Below are positions 45,279 through 54,755 of a stretch of 64,000 bases of DNA, piece by piece. The DNA is taken from positions 62,001-126,000 of the forward strand of contig JAHJHI010000040.1 in assembly GCA_018824085.1 (NCBI GenBank). Reading direction: 5' to 3'. Numbering within the stretch: position 1 is the stretch's first letter; each line of letters begins with the position of its first letter. Made by a program: the position numbers and the translations under genes. The notes under the pieces are model-generated. The model worked only from the letters and a program-made list of their open reading frames with translations, had not been told where the DNA came from and made no database searches. The stretch is from Gammaproteobacteria bacterium. GTDB taxonomy: Bacteria > Pseudomonadota > Gammaproteobacteria > Burkholderiales > Rhodocyclaceae.

Positions 45279-45921
45279 GGCGGCGCTCCGCACCGACATG
45301 CACGGCAGCGCGCCGCAGGCTTTCACGCACGCGTGCCGCCGGCGTGCCGGCCGACAGCATTGCGCCGATCAGGCCGCTCATGCGCGCGGTGGCAATGCTG
45401 GCGCCGCCGCCCCGCTCCGGCCGCCCGGGCTCGACCAGCGCGTGCGTGCCGAAGTCGGCCGCCGGGGTATCGAGCCACGACACCTCGCCGGGTGCGCAAC
45501 GTGCGTCCCCGGTCACCGCAATGCAGTCACCGAAGGCCGCCGGAAACACCCGCGCGCCACGCGCCGGCGCGGACGCGACCAGCACCACGCCCGCACGCGC
45601 GGCGTCGCCGCACGCCTGCGCAAGGCGCGGGCTTGCCGTCGCCATGCCGAAACTCATGTTGATGAGCTGCACGCGCTGCCCGATCAGCCAGTGCAGCCCG
45701 TCGAGCACCGCGTCAACCGTGGCCTCGCGGCCGTCGACGAATATCTGCGCCACCGCAAGGCGTGCCCGCGGTGCGTGTTCCAGCACGCACCGCGCGATCG
45801 CGCTGCCGTGCCCGGCACCGTCACCGGCCAGCGGCGCAACGCCCCACGCCGCATCCACCAGGTCGCCCATGGCCGGATCGAGCGCGCCATCAAGCAAGCC
45901 CATGCGAAACACATCACTCAT
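45271..45921 (-). CDS. qhpE: Subtilisin-like protease QhpE
   Basis: 216-residue cytoplasmic serine protease lacking a signal peptide. The catalytic triad is visible: D11 (GLLDGAL), H38 (GAGHGSAIA) and S175 (GASIATARM), with the oxyanion region NMSFGMA. QhpE removes the N-terminal leader of the QhpC precursor after cross-linking. The start ATG overlaps the qhpF stop by 4 bases. The protein is short for a subtilisin, as in other qhp clusters. Confidence 0.92.
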   Translation of the reverse strand: MSDVFRMGLLDGALDPAMGDLVDAAWGVAPLAGDGAGHGSAIARCVLEHAPRARLAVAQIFVDGREATVDAVLDGLHWLIGQRVQLINMSFGMATASPRLAQACGDAARAGVVLVASAPARGARVFPAAFGDCIAVTGDARCAPGEVSWLDTPAADFGTHALVEPGRPERGGGASIATARMSGLIGAMLSAGTPAARVRESLRRAAVHVGAERRHA

Positions 45922-47648
45922 GAAACAGCTCCGGGAAAATCGATGATGCGGTCGAACGCCAGCGGCGACAGGTCCCGGTGGCTGACGACGATGCGCGTCG
46001 CCTGCGGCAGCAGGGCGCCGATGCCGTGCAGCGTGCGCAGTTCGAGCGCACTGTCCAGCGAGGACGTGCCTTCGTCGATGACCAGCAGAGACGGACGCAT
46101 CAGCAGCGCGCGCGCCAGCGCGACACGCTGACGCTCGCCACCGGACAGCGATGCACCGCGCGGGCCGACCGTCGACTCAAGCCCGTCCGGCAGGCGCGCC
46201 AGGAAACCGCACATGCCGGCCGCCCGCGCCGCGTCCCCGACCTCTTCCAGCGTCGCGGCCGGCCGGCCGTACCGGATGTTGTCGAGCAGCGAACCCGTGA
46301 ACAGAACGGCCTCCTGCGACACGACGGCGATGTGCCGGCGCAGCACCTGGCGGTCGATGTCATCCAGATTCACGCCGCCGATGGTCACGCTGCCCGCGGA
46401 TGGCGCAAAGTGACGATGCAGCAGGTCGATGAAGGTGGACTTGCCGCAGCCCGAATCACCCCGCAGCCACACGAATTCGCCGGCCCGCACCGTGAAGTCC
46501 AGTCCGGCGAACGCCGCGCGCGGCACGCCGGGATAGGCGAAGGCGAGATCCCGCACGACAAGTTCGCCGGACGGAAAGTCACGCACCGCCGCGTCCGGAA
46601 CGGCCCCGGCGTGCGCGCCCAGCGTCCGCAGTTCGTCGACGCGGATCAGGCCGACCTTCACCCGCTGCCATTGCAGGTAGAGCCCCATCAGCGCATGCAG
46701 CGGCGCGCTCGCACGCTGCATGCAGGAGGCGAACGCGACCAGCGTGCCCAGCGTCAGCGGGTCCCCCGCCAGCATCGACAGACTGCCGCCGACGAAGATG
46801 CCGATCACCGCGAGCGACAGCAGCAGGTTGGGGAACGCGCCGCCGAGATAGCCATGGAGCTGCAGCGACAGCAAGCGCTCGCGCACCGTGCCATGCAGGC
46901 CGCGCAGGCGCGCCTGTTCGCGCGCCTCGGCCGTGTGCGTCTGGATGCAGCGCACCGCGGCCATCTTCTCGACGAGAAAGCTCGACACCTCCACACCCGC
47001 TTCGCGCGACTGTTGCGAAAGTGCTTCGATGCGCGGCCTGACGCGCGACAGCACGGCGCTGTTGATGAGCATCAGCAGCGCGAGAAAAAGCGCCAGCGTC
47101 GGGCTGAGCAGGCCGAGCAGGATGACGGTGCCGACGAGGGTCAGCACCGAGTTCACGGCGGACAGCACGGCGTCGACCGCGAAGCGCTGCACTTCGCCGA
47201 GGTCGCCCTCGAGACGCGCCAGCAGGTCGCCCTGGCGCATGCGCGCGAAAAAGTCCGGCGACAGCGTGAGCACATGCGCGAACAGTGATTCGCGCATGCG
47301 ATGAAGGATGCGCGCCGACGCCGCAACATGGATGCGCCGGCAGGCGAAGCCGGTGGCCAGCGCCGCCAGCGCCAGCGCGACCATCCAGCCGCCGGTCGAC
47401 AGCACCGACGCGGCATCCCTGGCGAGAATGCCGTCGTCGATCAGCGCGCGCGTGAGCAGCGGCTGCGCGAGCCCGGCCAGCACGGCGAGAACGGAAAGCA
47501 GAAGCACCGCCACCAGCGCCGGCCACTCGGGCCGGATGAAGGCGCCCGCCCAGCGGTAGAGCGTGCCGAGTCGGCCTGCGCCCGGTGGTGCGCCGGCACC
47601 CGCCGAAGCGGGCGCGGCGGCGGGTGCGCGAAGTGCTTCCGCCTCCAT
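45918..47648 (-). CDS. qhpF: ABC transporter QhpF
   Basis: 576-residue half transporter with an N-terminal six-helix membrane domain (about 40-330) and an ATPase domain. Walker A is RGDSGCGKSTF, the signature is LSGGERQRVALARAL, and Walker B is LLVIDEGTSSLDS. QhpF exports the matured gamma subunit QhpC to the periplasm, where the other subunits assemble. It starts 5 bases after the qhpB stop and overlaps qhpE. A general multidrug exporter reading is excluded by context. Confidence 0.93.
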   Translation of the reverse strand: MEAEALRAPAAAPASAGAGAPPGAGRLGTLYRWAGAFIRPEWPALVAVLLLSVLAVLAGLAQPLLTRALIDDGILARDAASVLSTGGWMVALALAALATGFACRRIHVAASARILHRMRESLFAHVLTLSPDFFARMRQGDLLARLEGDLGEVQRFAVDAVLSAVNSVLTLVGTVILLGLLSPTLALFLALLMLINSAVLSRVRPRIEALSQQSREAGVEVSSFLVEKMAAVRCIQTHTAEAREQARLRGLHGTVRERLLSLQLHGYLGGAFPNLLLSLAVIGIFVGGSLSMLAGDPLTLGTLVAFASCMQRASAPLHALMGLYLQWQRVKVGLIRVDELRTLGAHAGAVPDAAVRDFPSGELVVRDLAFAYPGVPRAAFAGLDFTVRAGEFVWLRGDSGCGKSTFIDLLHRHFAPSAGSVTIGGVNLDDIDRQVLRRHIAVVSQEAVLFTGSLLDNIRYGRPAATLEEVGDAARAAGMCGFLARLPDGLESTVGPRGASLSGGERQRVALARALLMRPSLLVIDEGTSSLDSALELRTLHGIGALLPQATRIVVSHRDLSPLAFDRIIDFPGAVS

Positions 47649-47653
47649 GCCGT

Positions 47654-48763
47654 TCAGCGCTGGAAGATGCGCAGCGACGTGAGCACCTGGTCGCCACCAC
47701 CCGGCGTGCGGATGTTGCCGATGCGCTTGAGCGTCCGGCTGTCGTAGACCGCGATGTCACCCTGGGTGCCGCCGATGTAGAGCTCGTTGCCGTCGCTCGA
47801 CACGTTGACGTTGTAGTAGGTGTGATCGAGATCGACGCGATCCATCTTGCCGGTCTTCGTATTGACGCGCGTGAGCTGCGTGTAGACCGTATAGGTCTCG
47901 TCGCGGCGCACCGGGTTGACGACGCTGGAGAACAGCACGACGCCGGCGTTCTCGAATTCCTTGAACGTCACCTTGTCCTGCTCCAGATCCAGCCGCCAGA
48001 TGCCGGCGCGCAGCGCCGCCGGGTCGCCTTCCTTCTTGTCGGCGTGCGTCACGTAGTACGGCGTCGCGAACACGTTGGCCTGTTCGAACTGCGGCCACAC
48101 CGCCAGCGTGTCGGGCTCGCCCTGATCGCCGTTCTTCCAGCTGCGCCACGGGTGCTTGCCCTTGACCGCGCCGGTCTGCGGATCGAGCTTGAGCATGTCC
48201 CAGCTGAAGGCGTACAGCGTGTCGCCCTTGGGCGCGTAGGCCAGCGTGGACACGCGACGCGGTACCGGCAGCCTGCGCGCCGGCTCGGCGTCGACGCCCG
48301 CGTCCGTGCGATAGACCGCAATGTACGGGTCCAGCACCTGGTATTCGCCGGGCAGCAGCCGGGTCGGGTTCACGAACACGGCCAGCTCCTTGCCGTCCGG
48401 GCTCAGGTCCATCGCGAACGGCGCCTTGGCGCGGATGTCGCCGCCGGACAGCTCGGCGCGGAACACCTCCTTGCCGCTTTCCAGGTCGATGCCGGACACG
48501 GTCTCCCAGCGGTTGTGGATCACGTAGGCCGTCTTGCCGTCACGCGAATGCACCAGCGTGATCGGGCTGTTGCCCATCGACGTGTTCGGGATGGTGTGGC
48601 TCTTGACCACCTTGCGTGCCTTGGCGTCGACGACGAACACGAGGTTGGGGCGCGCGGCGGTGACCAGATAGTCCTTGGCAGCGAGCGCGCCCGCCGGATA
48701 CGCGGCGAGCAGTGCGGCGCCGAAGCTGGCGCTCAGGGCGAGCGCCGTTGTCTTGATCTTCAT
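47654..48763 (-). CDS. qhpB: Quinohemoprotein amine dehydrogenase beta subunit
   Basis: 369 residues with a signal peptide ending GALAAKD (about residue 29) and a seven-bladed beta-propeller of YVTN-like repeats (LVTAARPNLVFVVDAKARKV and later LYIGGTQGDIAVYD). This is the beta subunit of the periplasmic QHNDH complex, which holds QhpC and QhpA together. The start AUG follows a gap of 43 bases after qhpC. Its length and fold match the family. Confidence 0.92.
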   Translation of the reverse strand: MKIKTTALALSASFGAALLAAYPAGALAAKDYLVTAARPNLVFVVDAKARKVVKSHTIPNTSMGNSPITLVHSRDGKTAYVIHNRWETVSGIDLESGKEVFRAELSGGDIRAKAPFAMDLSPDGKELAVFVNPTRLLPGEYQVLDPYIAVYRTDAGVDAEPARRLPVPRRVSTLAYAPKGDTLYAFSWDMLKLDPQTGAVKGKHPWRSWKNGDQGEPDTLAVWPQFEQANVFATPYYVTHADKKEGDPAALRAGIWRLDLEQDKVTFKEFENAGVVLFSSVVNPVRRDETYTVYTQLTRVNTKTGKMDRVDLDHTYYNVNVSSDGNELYIGGTQGDIAVYDSRTLKRIGNIRTPGGGDQVLTSLRIFQR

Positions 48764-48806
48764 GATGTTCAGATTCCTCCGTATGCAGTGGCAATGGACC
48801 GTCGGA

Positions 48807-49127
48807 TCACTTCGGGAAGACGCTCTGCAGCGCCTTCCAGTCGCGCGCGGCGTCGTCGTTGCCGGTACTCCAGTCCTGGTAGTTGTGCAGCGTGTCGGGT
48901 ACCTGCGCGGGCCACCAGCACGGGTCTGAACAGCCGTAGAGATCCGCCTCCATCGGCTGGCACAGGCCGGCCACGCCGAGGAAGGGATCCAGCTCCCAAC
49001 CCGGGTCGAACGTGGTGGCGCAGCCGGCGACGGCGGCGGACATCGCCACGACCTTCTCGACGTCGTCCTCGGTCGGCGCGGCGTCGATCTGGTGGGCCTT
49101 GCGGTTCAGGGGTTTCAAGCGGTTCAT
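48807..49127 (-). CDS. qhpC: Quinohemoprotein amine dehydrogenase gamma subunit (CTQ precursor)
   Basis: 106-residue precursor of the catalytic subunit. The leader of about 29 residues has no signal peptide. Setting Ser30 as mature residue 1 places C7-E16, C27-D33 and C41-D49 exactly at the three known Cys-acid thioether positions of the Paracoccus enzyme, and C37 with W43 at the cysteine tryptophylquinone site. The visible motifs are [11 protein letters not shown] and [11 protein letters not shown]. Start ATG 49127 overlaps the qhpD stop (ATGA), so the modifying radical-SAM enzyme and its substrate are translationally coupled. Confidence 0.95.
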   Translation of the reverse strand: MNRLKPLNRKAHQIDAAPTEDDVEKVVAMSAAVAGCATTFDPGWELDPFLGVAGLCQPMEADLYGCSDPCWWPAQVPDTLHNYQDWSTGNDDAARDWKALQSVFPK

Positions 49128-50566
49128 AGTTCGGAGCTCCTGTTGGCGACATGCTTGTGAAGGAAGGCGGGGTTCTTCTCCAGGATTTCGAGGTAGGCCT
49201 CGATGCCGAAGTCGACCCACTCCCTGAGCAGTTCGCAGTAGTGATAGACCGGCGAATGCGGATCACTGAAGTTGGCGTAGGACTCGTGGTAGCAGCCACC
49301 CGAGCACAGGTTGCGGATGCGGCAGGTCGAGCAGCCGCGCTCGGAGCGATCGAGTGCGCCGTCAAGGAAGGCGCCCAGTTCGGCCTTGGCGATGCCGGTG
49401 TCGACGTTGCCGAAAGTCGGCAGCTCCGAGCCGGTGAAGCGGTGGCACAGATTGAGTTCGCCCTTGTGGTCGACCGCCAGCAGGCCGATGCCGGCACCGC
49501 ACGGCAGTGCCTTGCGACGCCCCTCGTAGAGGTCGCTCAGCATCTGGTGCATGTTGGAGAAGCCGATGTTGCGGCCGGCGACAGCGGCATCGACGTACTC
49601 CCGACCGAGCGCCTTCATCGACTCGAACACGCCGCGCAGCTCGTCTCCCACCAGGTTGAAGGTGGTGACCGGATTGCTGGTGACCGGCGCGAAGCCGACC
49701 TCGGCAAAGCCGAGTTCATCCTTCAGGTGATGGTGGATGGCGGCCACGTCGGTGTAGCCGGCGGTCAGCGTGACCCGCGCGCCGACAGCGCGCGAGGTGT
49801 AGCGCGCGAGCAGCATGCGGGCCTTCTTCGCGACGACCTCGTAGGTGCCGTTGCCGCCTATCGTCTTGCGGCGCAGGTCATGCACCGCCTGCGGGCCGTC
49901 CATGCTGATGGAAATGCCGAACGAATGCTCGTTGAACCAGTCGGCGATTTCCTCGGTCAGCAGCGTCGCGTTGGTGGTCGTCGAGAAGTCGACCTTCTTC
50001 CCCTCCTCGGCGCAGCGCTGTTCGGCATAGGCGGTGACGGCCTTGATGAGCCGCATGTTCGACAGCGGTTCGCCGCCGAAGAACACCACGTTCACGCGGT
50101 CCCGCTTCGCACCTTCCCGAAGCAGCAGCTCGATGCCCTTCTTCGCCTTCTCGAAGTCGAGCTTCTCGCCCTTGGACGGAGACGTCAGGTCTTCCTTGTA
50201 GCAGTACGTGCAGCTCAGGTTGCACCCGGTATTCACGTTCAGCACGATGGTGCTGAGCGGGAATTCGGTGACGCTGATGCCCGCGCCGTGATCGGCCACG
50301 GCGGGGTCCGCGCGCAGCACGCCGAGCGACTTCAGATCCTCGATGGCATCCGCGATCAGCGTCGGCGAGCCGTGGCCCGAGAAGCGGTTCTGCAGCTCCC
50401 CGAAACTCACGCTCGCCCGCGGCCGGACGAAATCGAGCACTTCGGTCGTCACGCCGTCGAGGTCGAAGATGCCGGTGCTGGGCACGTGCAGCAGCACGCG
50501 CCGGCCCTTGACATCAACGTCGTGAAACGCGTGCGTGTCGACGTAAAGCAGGTTGGCTTCAGTCAT
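49124..50566 (-). CDS. qhpD: Radical SAM peptide cross-linker QhpD
   Basis: 480-residue SPASM-type radical SAM enzyme. The cluster-binding CxxxCxxC is C115, C119, C122 ([11 protein letters not shown]). The C-terminal SPASM region has [15 protein letters not shown] and [19 protein letters not shown] cysteines. QhpD forms the three Cys-to-Asp/Glu thioether bonds in QhpC before export. The N-terminal 90 residues form the usual peptide-recognition domain. It sits between qhpA and qhpC with an overlap into qhpC. Confidence 0.95.
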   Translation of the reverse strand: MTEANLLYVDTHAFHDVDVKGRRVLLHVPSTGIFDLDGVTTEVLDFVRPRASVSFGELQNRFSGHGSPTLIADAIEDLKSLGVLRADPAVADHGAGISVTEFPLSTIVLNVNTGCNLSCTYCYKEDLTSPSKGEKLDFEKAKKGIELLLREGAKRDRVNVVFFGGEPLSNMRLIKAVTAYAEQRCAEEGKKVDFSTTTNATLLTEEIADWFNEHSFGISISMDGPQAVHDLRRKTIGGNGTYEVVAKKARMLLARYTSRAVGARVTLTAGYTDVAAIHHHLKDELGFAEVGFAPVTSNPVTTFNLVGDELRGVFESMKALGREYVDAAVAGRNIGFSNMHQMLSDLYEGRRKALPCGAGIGLLAVDHKGELNLCHRFTGSELPTFGNVDTGIAKAELGAFLDGALDRSERGCSTCRIRNLCSGGCYHESYANFSDPHSPVYHYCELLREWVDFGIEAYLEILEKNPAFLHKHVANRSSEL

Positions 50567-50591
50567 GATGGGTTTCCCTGGTAAGGCCAGC

Positions 50592-52202
50592 TCAGCGGAT
50601 CGGGGGGTCGTTCCAGCGCTGCACGGTCACGATCAGCGGTGCGGTGGCCTTGACGGTGCGCCCTCCGTCCTTGACCGTCGCGGTCACGCGGAGCTCGCCG
50701 ACGTTGTTGGCGCCGTACTTGCGGTCCGGATTGGGGCCGGCGTCGTTGGTGACGAACAGGCCGTTCTTCTCGATGCGACCGGCGTACTCGACGTCGCGCA
50801 TCTCCTCGGCTGCCTTGTTGAGATTGGCCAGCGACCACGAGGCGTCGACCACCCCCAGACGCAGGTCATCGGCGGTGCCCGTCTTGCCGTCGGCACCGGC
50901 CGAGTAGGCGATCGCTTCGAGCTGGGCCGGCACCTTGGGAGTCGAGCCGCCCGCGCCGCCGACGCGCGCCATGGGATGGTCCGGCGTGATCTTCACGTAG
51001 TCGATGCGCTTGAACACCTTCAGCGCATCGGCGCCCTGTGCCTTGCCGACGCTGACGGTGCGGGCGCCGATGGCGGCACCGGCGGCGACGTCGACCTCGA
51101 GCGTCACGCGATCGGCGCTGCGCGCAACGACCCGCCGCACCTTCACGCCGGGCCCGAGATCCACGTCACCGTCCAGACCGGTCCCGTTGATCGTCACGCT
51201 GGCGCGGCTGCCGCTGCGAAGCATGGCCGGCTGCACCGACAGCACGGTTGCCGCGGAGCCGGCGCGCACCGCCTTCAGGTCACCGCCCACGGCATCGTTG
51301 TCCTCCTCGAACCAGCGGCCGGTCAGCACGGCACCGCCCGGCTGCAGGCTGAACACCTGATGCACGTTCCTGCCGCCCTGCTGCACCGTCGCCCGCCACT
51401 CGTGGCCGGTGTAGACAATGCTGCTGCCGGTGGCCGATTCGGTCGCGCCGTTTTCATAGCGCAGTTCCATCGCGACCGAGTAACGGTCGTCGCCGGTGCG
51501 CTGGATGGTGGCGCTTCCTTCATAGGCACCGGTGCCCGGCTTGTGGCCAACCAGACGCCAGGTGCCGCTCATGTCGACCGGCTTCTGCGCCTTCCACTTC
51601 GCCCAGCTGGCGGAGTCATAGCCATAGACCTTGCCGAGCGCGACGGCCGCGTCGCCGGTCGCCAGTTCGAACCAGTTGCGGTCACGACCGCCCGCCTGGA
51701 TTTCGACGGTCGGGAACTGGCCGACGTGGAAATGCGCGAGCTTGCGCCAGTCGTCCTCGGTGCGGCGCTGCACCGCGACGCGTGCATAGGAGTGGCAGCG
51801 CGCGCAGGTGTCGCCGATCACCTTGTTGTCGTGGTGCTCGACCACGCTGGGCTGACGCTCGATGATGTAGCGGTGCGCCACGGTCTCGTCGGGCGACAGT
51901 CCATAGGCGTCCGACAGGTACTTGACGATGGCGCTGCGCTCTTCGTGGCTGAGCTTCACGCCGTGCGCGAAACCCATGCGCGCGACCGTCATGTCCCAGC
52001 CTTCCGGCGTGCGGCGGCTGTCGCTGATGCGGTCCCATTTGCCGTCACCCTTGGCGGTGTGACAGGCTGCGCACTTCGTGTTGACCAGCGCCTCGGCGGC
52101 CGGCGGGGCCGCGTATGCGCCCGCTGCCGCGAGCTGCGTGACCAGGCCGGCGGCGAGCGCGAGCGCACGCGGCGACGTCCTGTGGTGATCTGTTCTTCGC
52201 AT
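50592..52202 (-). CDS. qhpA: Quinohemoprotein amine dehydrogenase alpha subunit
   Basis: 536-residue periplasmic diheme subunit. A twin-Arg-free signal peptide ends near AYAAPP (about residue 32). Two CXXCH motifs are at 44-48 (KCAACH) and 133-137 (TCARCH). The C-terminal half is a set of three or four beta-sandwich domains, as in the Paracoccus enzyme. It passes electrons from CTQ to a soluble acceptor. ATG 52202 is chosen on the AAGAGG ribosome-binding site and signal-peptide position. It heads the operon and is divergent from qhpR. Confidence 0.95.
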   Translation of the reverse strand: MRRTDHHRTSPRALALAAGLVTQLAAAGAYAAPPAAEALVNTKCAACHTAKGDGKWDRISDSRRTPEGWDMTVARMGFAHGVKLSHEERSAIVKYLSDAYGLSPDETVAHRYIIERQPSVVEHHDNKVIGDTCARCHSYARVAVQRRTEDDWRKLAHFHVGQFPTVEIQAGGRDRNWFELATGDAAVALGKVYGYDSASWAKWKAQKPVDMSGTWRLVGHKPGTGAYEGSATIQRTGDDRYSVAMELRYENGATESATGSSIVYTGHEWRATVQQGGRNVHQVFSLQPGGAVLTGRWFEEDNDAVGGDLKAVRAGSAATVLSVQPAMLRSGSRASVTINGTGLDGDVDLGPGVKVRRVVARSADRVTLEVDVAAGAAIGARTVSVGKAQGADALKVFKRIDYVKITPDHPMARVGGAGGSTPKVPAQLEAIAYSAGADGKTGTADDLRLGVVDASWSLANLNKAAEEMRDVEYAGRIEKNGLFVTNDAGPNPDRKYGANNVGELRVTATVKDGGRTVKATAPLIVTVQRWNDPPIR

Positions 52203-52624
52203 CGAGTACCTCTTCAATGGTGAGCGGTGAATGCTGCCGCGCGGCATCCGCGGCGCCGGTGTGTCACGGCCCGGGCACCGGGTGCGCCGACCGTTGATCG
52301 ACTATAGGAGCGGGGGTGTCGACGCGTTATCGCGAACCGGCCAGAGTTCCCTCGCGCACTATCAAATTTCGGCGCGTTCGTTCCGGCGAGGGCCGGTGCG
52401 TATTGCTGCGGCGTGGGGCTGCGCCTACCATTGATTCAGGGACAGTGGCCGGACGAGGCGACGCAGCGCGTCCGCCGGACCACACCGAGGCAGTCGGATG
52501 CGGCGTTCCTTTCATTGCTGCATGACAAGACCAAAGCACTGCCCGCCCCCGGTTACACCGCGCGGCCGGACGCACGACGTCCGCAACCGCAACGGGTGGC
52601 AGGGCGGCGAAAGGGGGAATCATC
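52203..52624. promoter_or_regulatory. Divergent qhpA/qhpR control region
   Basis: 422 bases without a gene, separating the qhp operon from its AraC-type regulator. On the minus strand a TATAGT (52301-52306) at about 95 bases from the qhpA ATG is a possible -10 with a poor -35, as expected for an activator-dependent promoter; a CGCG-TTAT-CGCG palindrome (52323-52334) lies near the -35. The qhpR side holds no convincing promoter. A GGGGGAA ribosome-binding site serves the qhpR GTG. Confidence 0.45.
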
Positions 52625-53686
52625 GTGAGCTTTTTTGGGAACAGTCACGCCGGCGCGGACGACGCAACGGCAGACCGGCAGGTGTGCTGCGTGACCACCG
52701 AAGATCCGTGCCAGCACGCCGAAAGCCTGCCGCAGTGGTCGCAGGAGTATCTGCAGCTCAGCCCGGGCGGGTTCCGCGGCCGCATCATCGAAATGTCGTG
52801 CGGCCCGGTACAGCTGTTTCGCGAATCGATGGATCAGGCGATCGACGAAAAGGGTCATCCACGCCCTTCGTCGTATACCTTCGGCGTGCCGATCCGGGTC
52901 CACCCGGACGGCTACTGGCAGGCGCACACGCTGGAACGCGACAGCCTGCTCACGCTGTCACCGTGCGAGGAGCTGCACTTCCGCACACCGAAGACGTCGG
53001 ACATCTTCGTGTCGGTCATCGATTGCGACACGCTGGACAGCTACGCGGAAACGGTGATCGGTTGCGAGGTGGCGAGCCTGATCGCGCGAGCGCAGATGCA
53101 GACGCTCGAAGAAGCTGCCGCGGCGCGCTACCGCCACGTCCTGCATGAAGTTCTGTCCTGTGTGCAGGGCACGCCGGAAGTGCTGATGCACGAGGCGTCG
53201 CGCCGCGCGGTGTCGGAATCCGTCATCAACGCCTCGCTGACCGCGCTGCTGTCGATATCCGGCCAGCCGGAAAGGAACCGTGGGGGGCATGCCATTCACC
53301 GCTCCATCGTGGAGCGCGCCCGCAGCTTCATCCTGTCCCGCCCCGACTCGCCGCTGACGGTGAGCGACCTCAGCACCCACCTGAAGATGAGCCGGCGCGG
53401 ACTGCACCACGCCTTCAGCAACGTGCTCGGCATCAATCCGGTCACCTTCCTGCGCTATGTGCGCCTGCACGGCGCGCGCAAGGCCTTGCTGAAGGGCGGC
53501 CCGGAGGCGTCGGTCAGCACCATTGCCTGTACCTGGGGCTTCTGGCACATGGGCATGTTTTCGTCCTACTACAAAGCGCTGTTCGGCGAATCGCCGTCAT
53601 CGACGCTCAGGCACCCGCCACGCGTGCGCACGGATTCATGGCCGCAGCACGGCGGCGAAAGTGCACTTTTCGATCTGATGGATTGA
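52625..53686 (+). CDS. qhpR: AraC-family regulator QhpR
   Basis: 353 residues beginning at GTG. The C-terminal 100 residues form two helix-turn-helix motifs (LTVSDLSTHLKMSRRGLHHAF, then VSTIACTWGFWHMGMFSSYYKALFGESP), the AraC/XylS DNA-binding domain. The N-terminal 230 residues have no recognised effector domain, but the position next to a divergent qhp operon matches the known activator QhpR, which responds to amines. No operon partner; it is followed by the TorF-2 terminator. Confidence 0.9.
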   Translation: MSFFGNSHAGADDATADRQVCCVTTEDPCQHAESLPQWSQEYLQLSPGGFRGRIIEMSCGPVQLFRESMDQAIDEKGHPRPSSYTFGVPIRVHPDGYWQAHTLERDSLLTLSPCEELHFRTPKTSDIFVSVIDCDTLDSYAETVIGCEVASLIARAQMQTLEEAAAARYRHVLHEVLSCVQGTPEVLMHEASRRAVSESVINASLTALLSISGQPERNRGGHAIHRSIVERARSFILSRPDSPLTVSDLSTHLKMSRRGLHHAFSNVLGINPVTFLRYVRLHGARKALLKGGPEASVSTIACTWGFWHMGMFSSYYKALFGESPSSTLRHPPRVRTDSWPQHGGESALFDLMD

Positions 53687-53713
53687 CGCCTGCCTCCACA
53701 CTGCACGACGCAT

Positions 53714-53766
53714 GAAAAAAGAGCGGCGTACCGCAGGCCCGGAACAGCCGGGCCGCAGCACGCCGC
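53714..53766 (-). terminator. Terminator after the second TorF gene
   Basis: Two-level hairpin: an outer CGGCGT/ACGCCG pair and an inner 7-base GGCCCGG/CCGGGCC stem with a 5-base loop. On the minus strand it is followed by CTCTTTTTTC, a standard rho-independent terminator for the TorF-2 operon. A second perfect 9-base repeat, TGTCTCCGC/GCGGAGACA (53771-53793), lies just before it. Confidence 0.75.
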
Positions 53767-53770
53767 AAGG

Positions 53771-53793
53771 TGTCTCCGCGCCAGGCGGAGACA
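53771..53793. repeat. Inverted repeat in the TorF-2 3' region
   Basis: Perfect 9-base inverted repeat, TGTCTCCGC and GCGGAGACA, with a 5-base loop. It lies 28 bases beyond the TorF-2 stop and may form an extra RNA-stabilising hairpin. Confidence 0.55.
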
Positions 53794-53820
53794 ACGCGGG
53801 CAGTTGATCCTTTCAGTTCG

Positions 53821-54621
53821 TCAGAACGTGCGCTTGACGGAAGCGAGCCACTTGTTGTCGCCGGTGTCCTTGCAGCGCACCAACGCGTTGTTGCCGTCCT
53901 TGTCGCAGATCGTGTAAAGCGCTGAATCCGCGTTCGTCGTGATGTAGGCCAGGCTTGCCTGCCAGCCGCCTTCGAAGTTCTTCGTCACGCCGATCTTCCA
54001 GTCCGTGAAGTTGTAGTCCTCGTAGTTCTTCACCTTCTGATGGCCCACGTGCAGGTTCGCAACCCAGCTCGGCATGAACTCGTAATTCACGTTCGCCTCG
54101 ATGTAGTGCGACCCGTCCGAATCCCCCTGACCCGTGCCGAACGACTTGTTGTTGAAGCCGAAGTAGTCCGTCACTTCGTGCGAGTACTTCACGTTCAGGA
54201 ACTTCCACGTCACGCCGGCATACAGCTCCAGCGTGTTCAGGCTCTCGCCCGACGGATCAAGCTTGCCGCCCGGGAAGATGAACTGCAGGAAACCCACGTC
54301 ATACGTGAAGTCGCCGATCGTCTTTGCATAACCCCCGTACACGTCTATCTCGCCCGTCGCGTTCGACAGCGCGAGGTCACTCACGTTGGTGCCCCAGATG
54401 CCGATGTACAGGCCGCTTTCGTGCGCCAGGTCAAAGCCGCCCTGCACCGCCGGATTTTCCTGCGTGTAGGAGATGCCGCGGAACACGTACTGCGAGAACA
54501 CGCCCACGTTCGCGCTGACCGCGTACGGCGAGGCCGCCTCTTCCGCATGCACGGCAACGGGAACGCAGAGCAGGCCGAGCGCAACGGCGCCGAAGGTGGC
54601 GCGGACATCAAATCGATTCAT
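53821..54621 (-). CDS. TorF-family putative outer-membrane porin, copy 2
   Basis: 266 residues, a second TorF beta-barrel whose mature part differs from copy 1 at only about a dozen positions; the signal peptide is unrelated in sequence. Differences cluster in one predicted loop (NNKSFGTGQ versus SDKAFGQ) and near the C-terminus (GNNALV versus GGASV). The AGGAG ribosome-binding site sits before ATG 54621. It is the last gene downstream of the membrane-protein/permease set, mirroring copy 1 at the end of the qhp operon. It ends in KRTF. Confidence 0.87.
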   Translation of the reverse strand: MNRFDVRATFGAVALGLLCVPVAVHAEEAASPYAVSANVGVFSQYVFRGISYTQENPAVQGGFDLAHESGLYIGIWGTNVSDLALSNATGEIDVYGGYAKTIGDFTYDVGFLQFIFPGGKLDPSGESLNTLELYAGVTWKFLNVKYSHEVTDYFGFNNKSFGTGQGDSDGSHYIEANVNYEFMPSWVANLHVGHQKVKNYEDYNFTDWKIGVTKNFEGGWQASLAYITTNADSALYTICDKDGNNALVRCKDTGDNKWLASVKRTF

Positions 54622-54755
54622 GCTGAAACTCCTGATAGTGGCCGCGCAGGGCCGGTTCGGCGCAGGCGCGGCAGGTGCGTCGGAATAAAAGGGACCGGTA
54701 CGTGCAGCGCAGGAGGAGCTGTGCTGCACGCACCAGCCAAGGTGAGGCCGTTTGC

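Noticed and set aside
42786-45662. Plus-strand frame of about 950 codons opposite qhpG and the CcmF-like gene
   Set aside because: Extremely Arg/Ala/Gln/His rich with no domains, as expected for an antisense shadow of membrane-protein codons.
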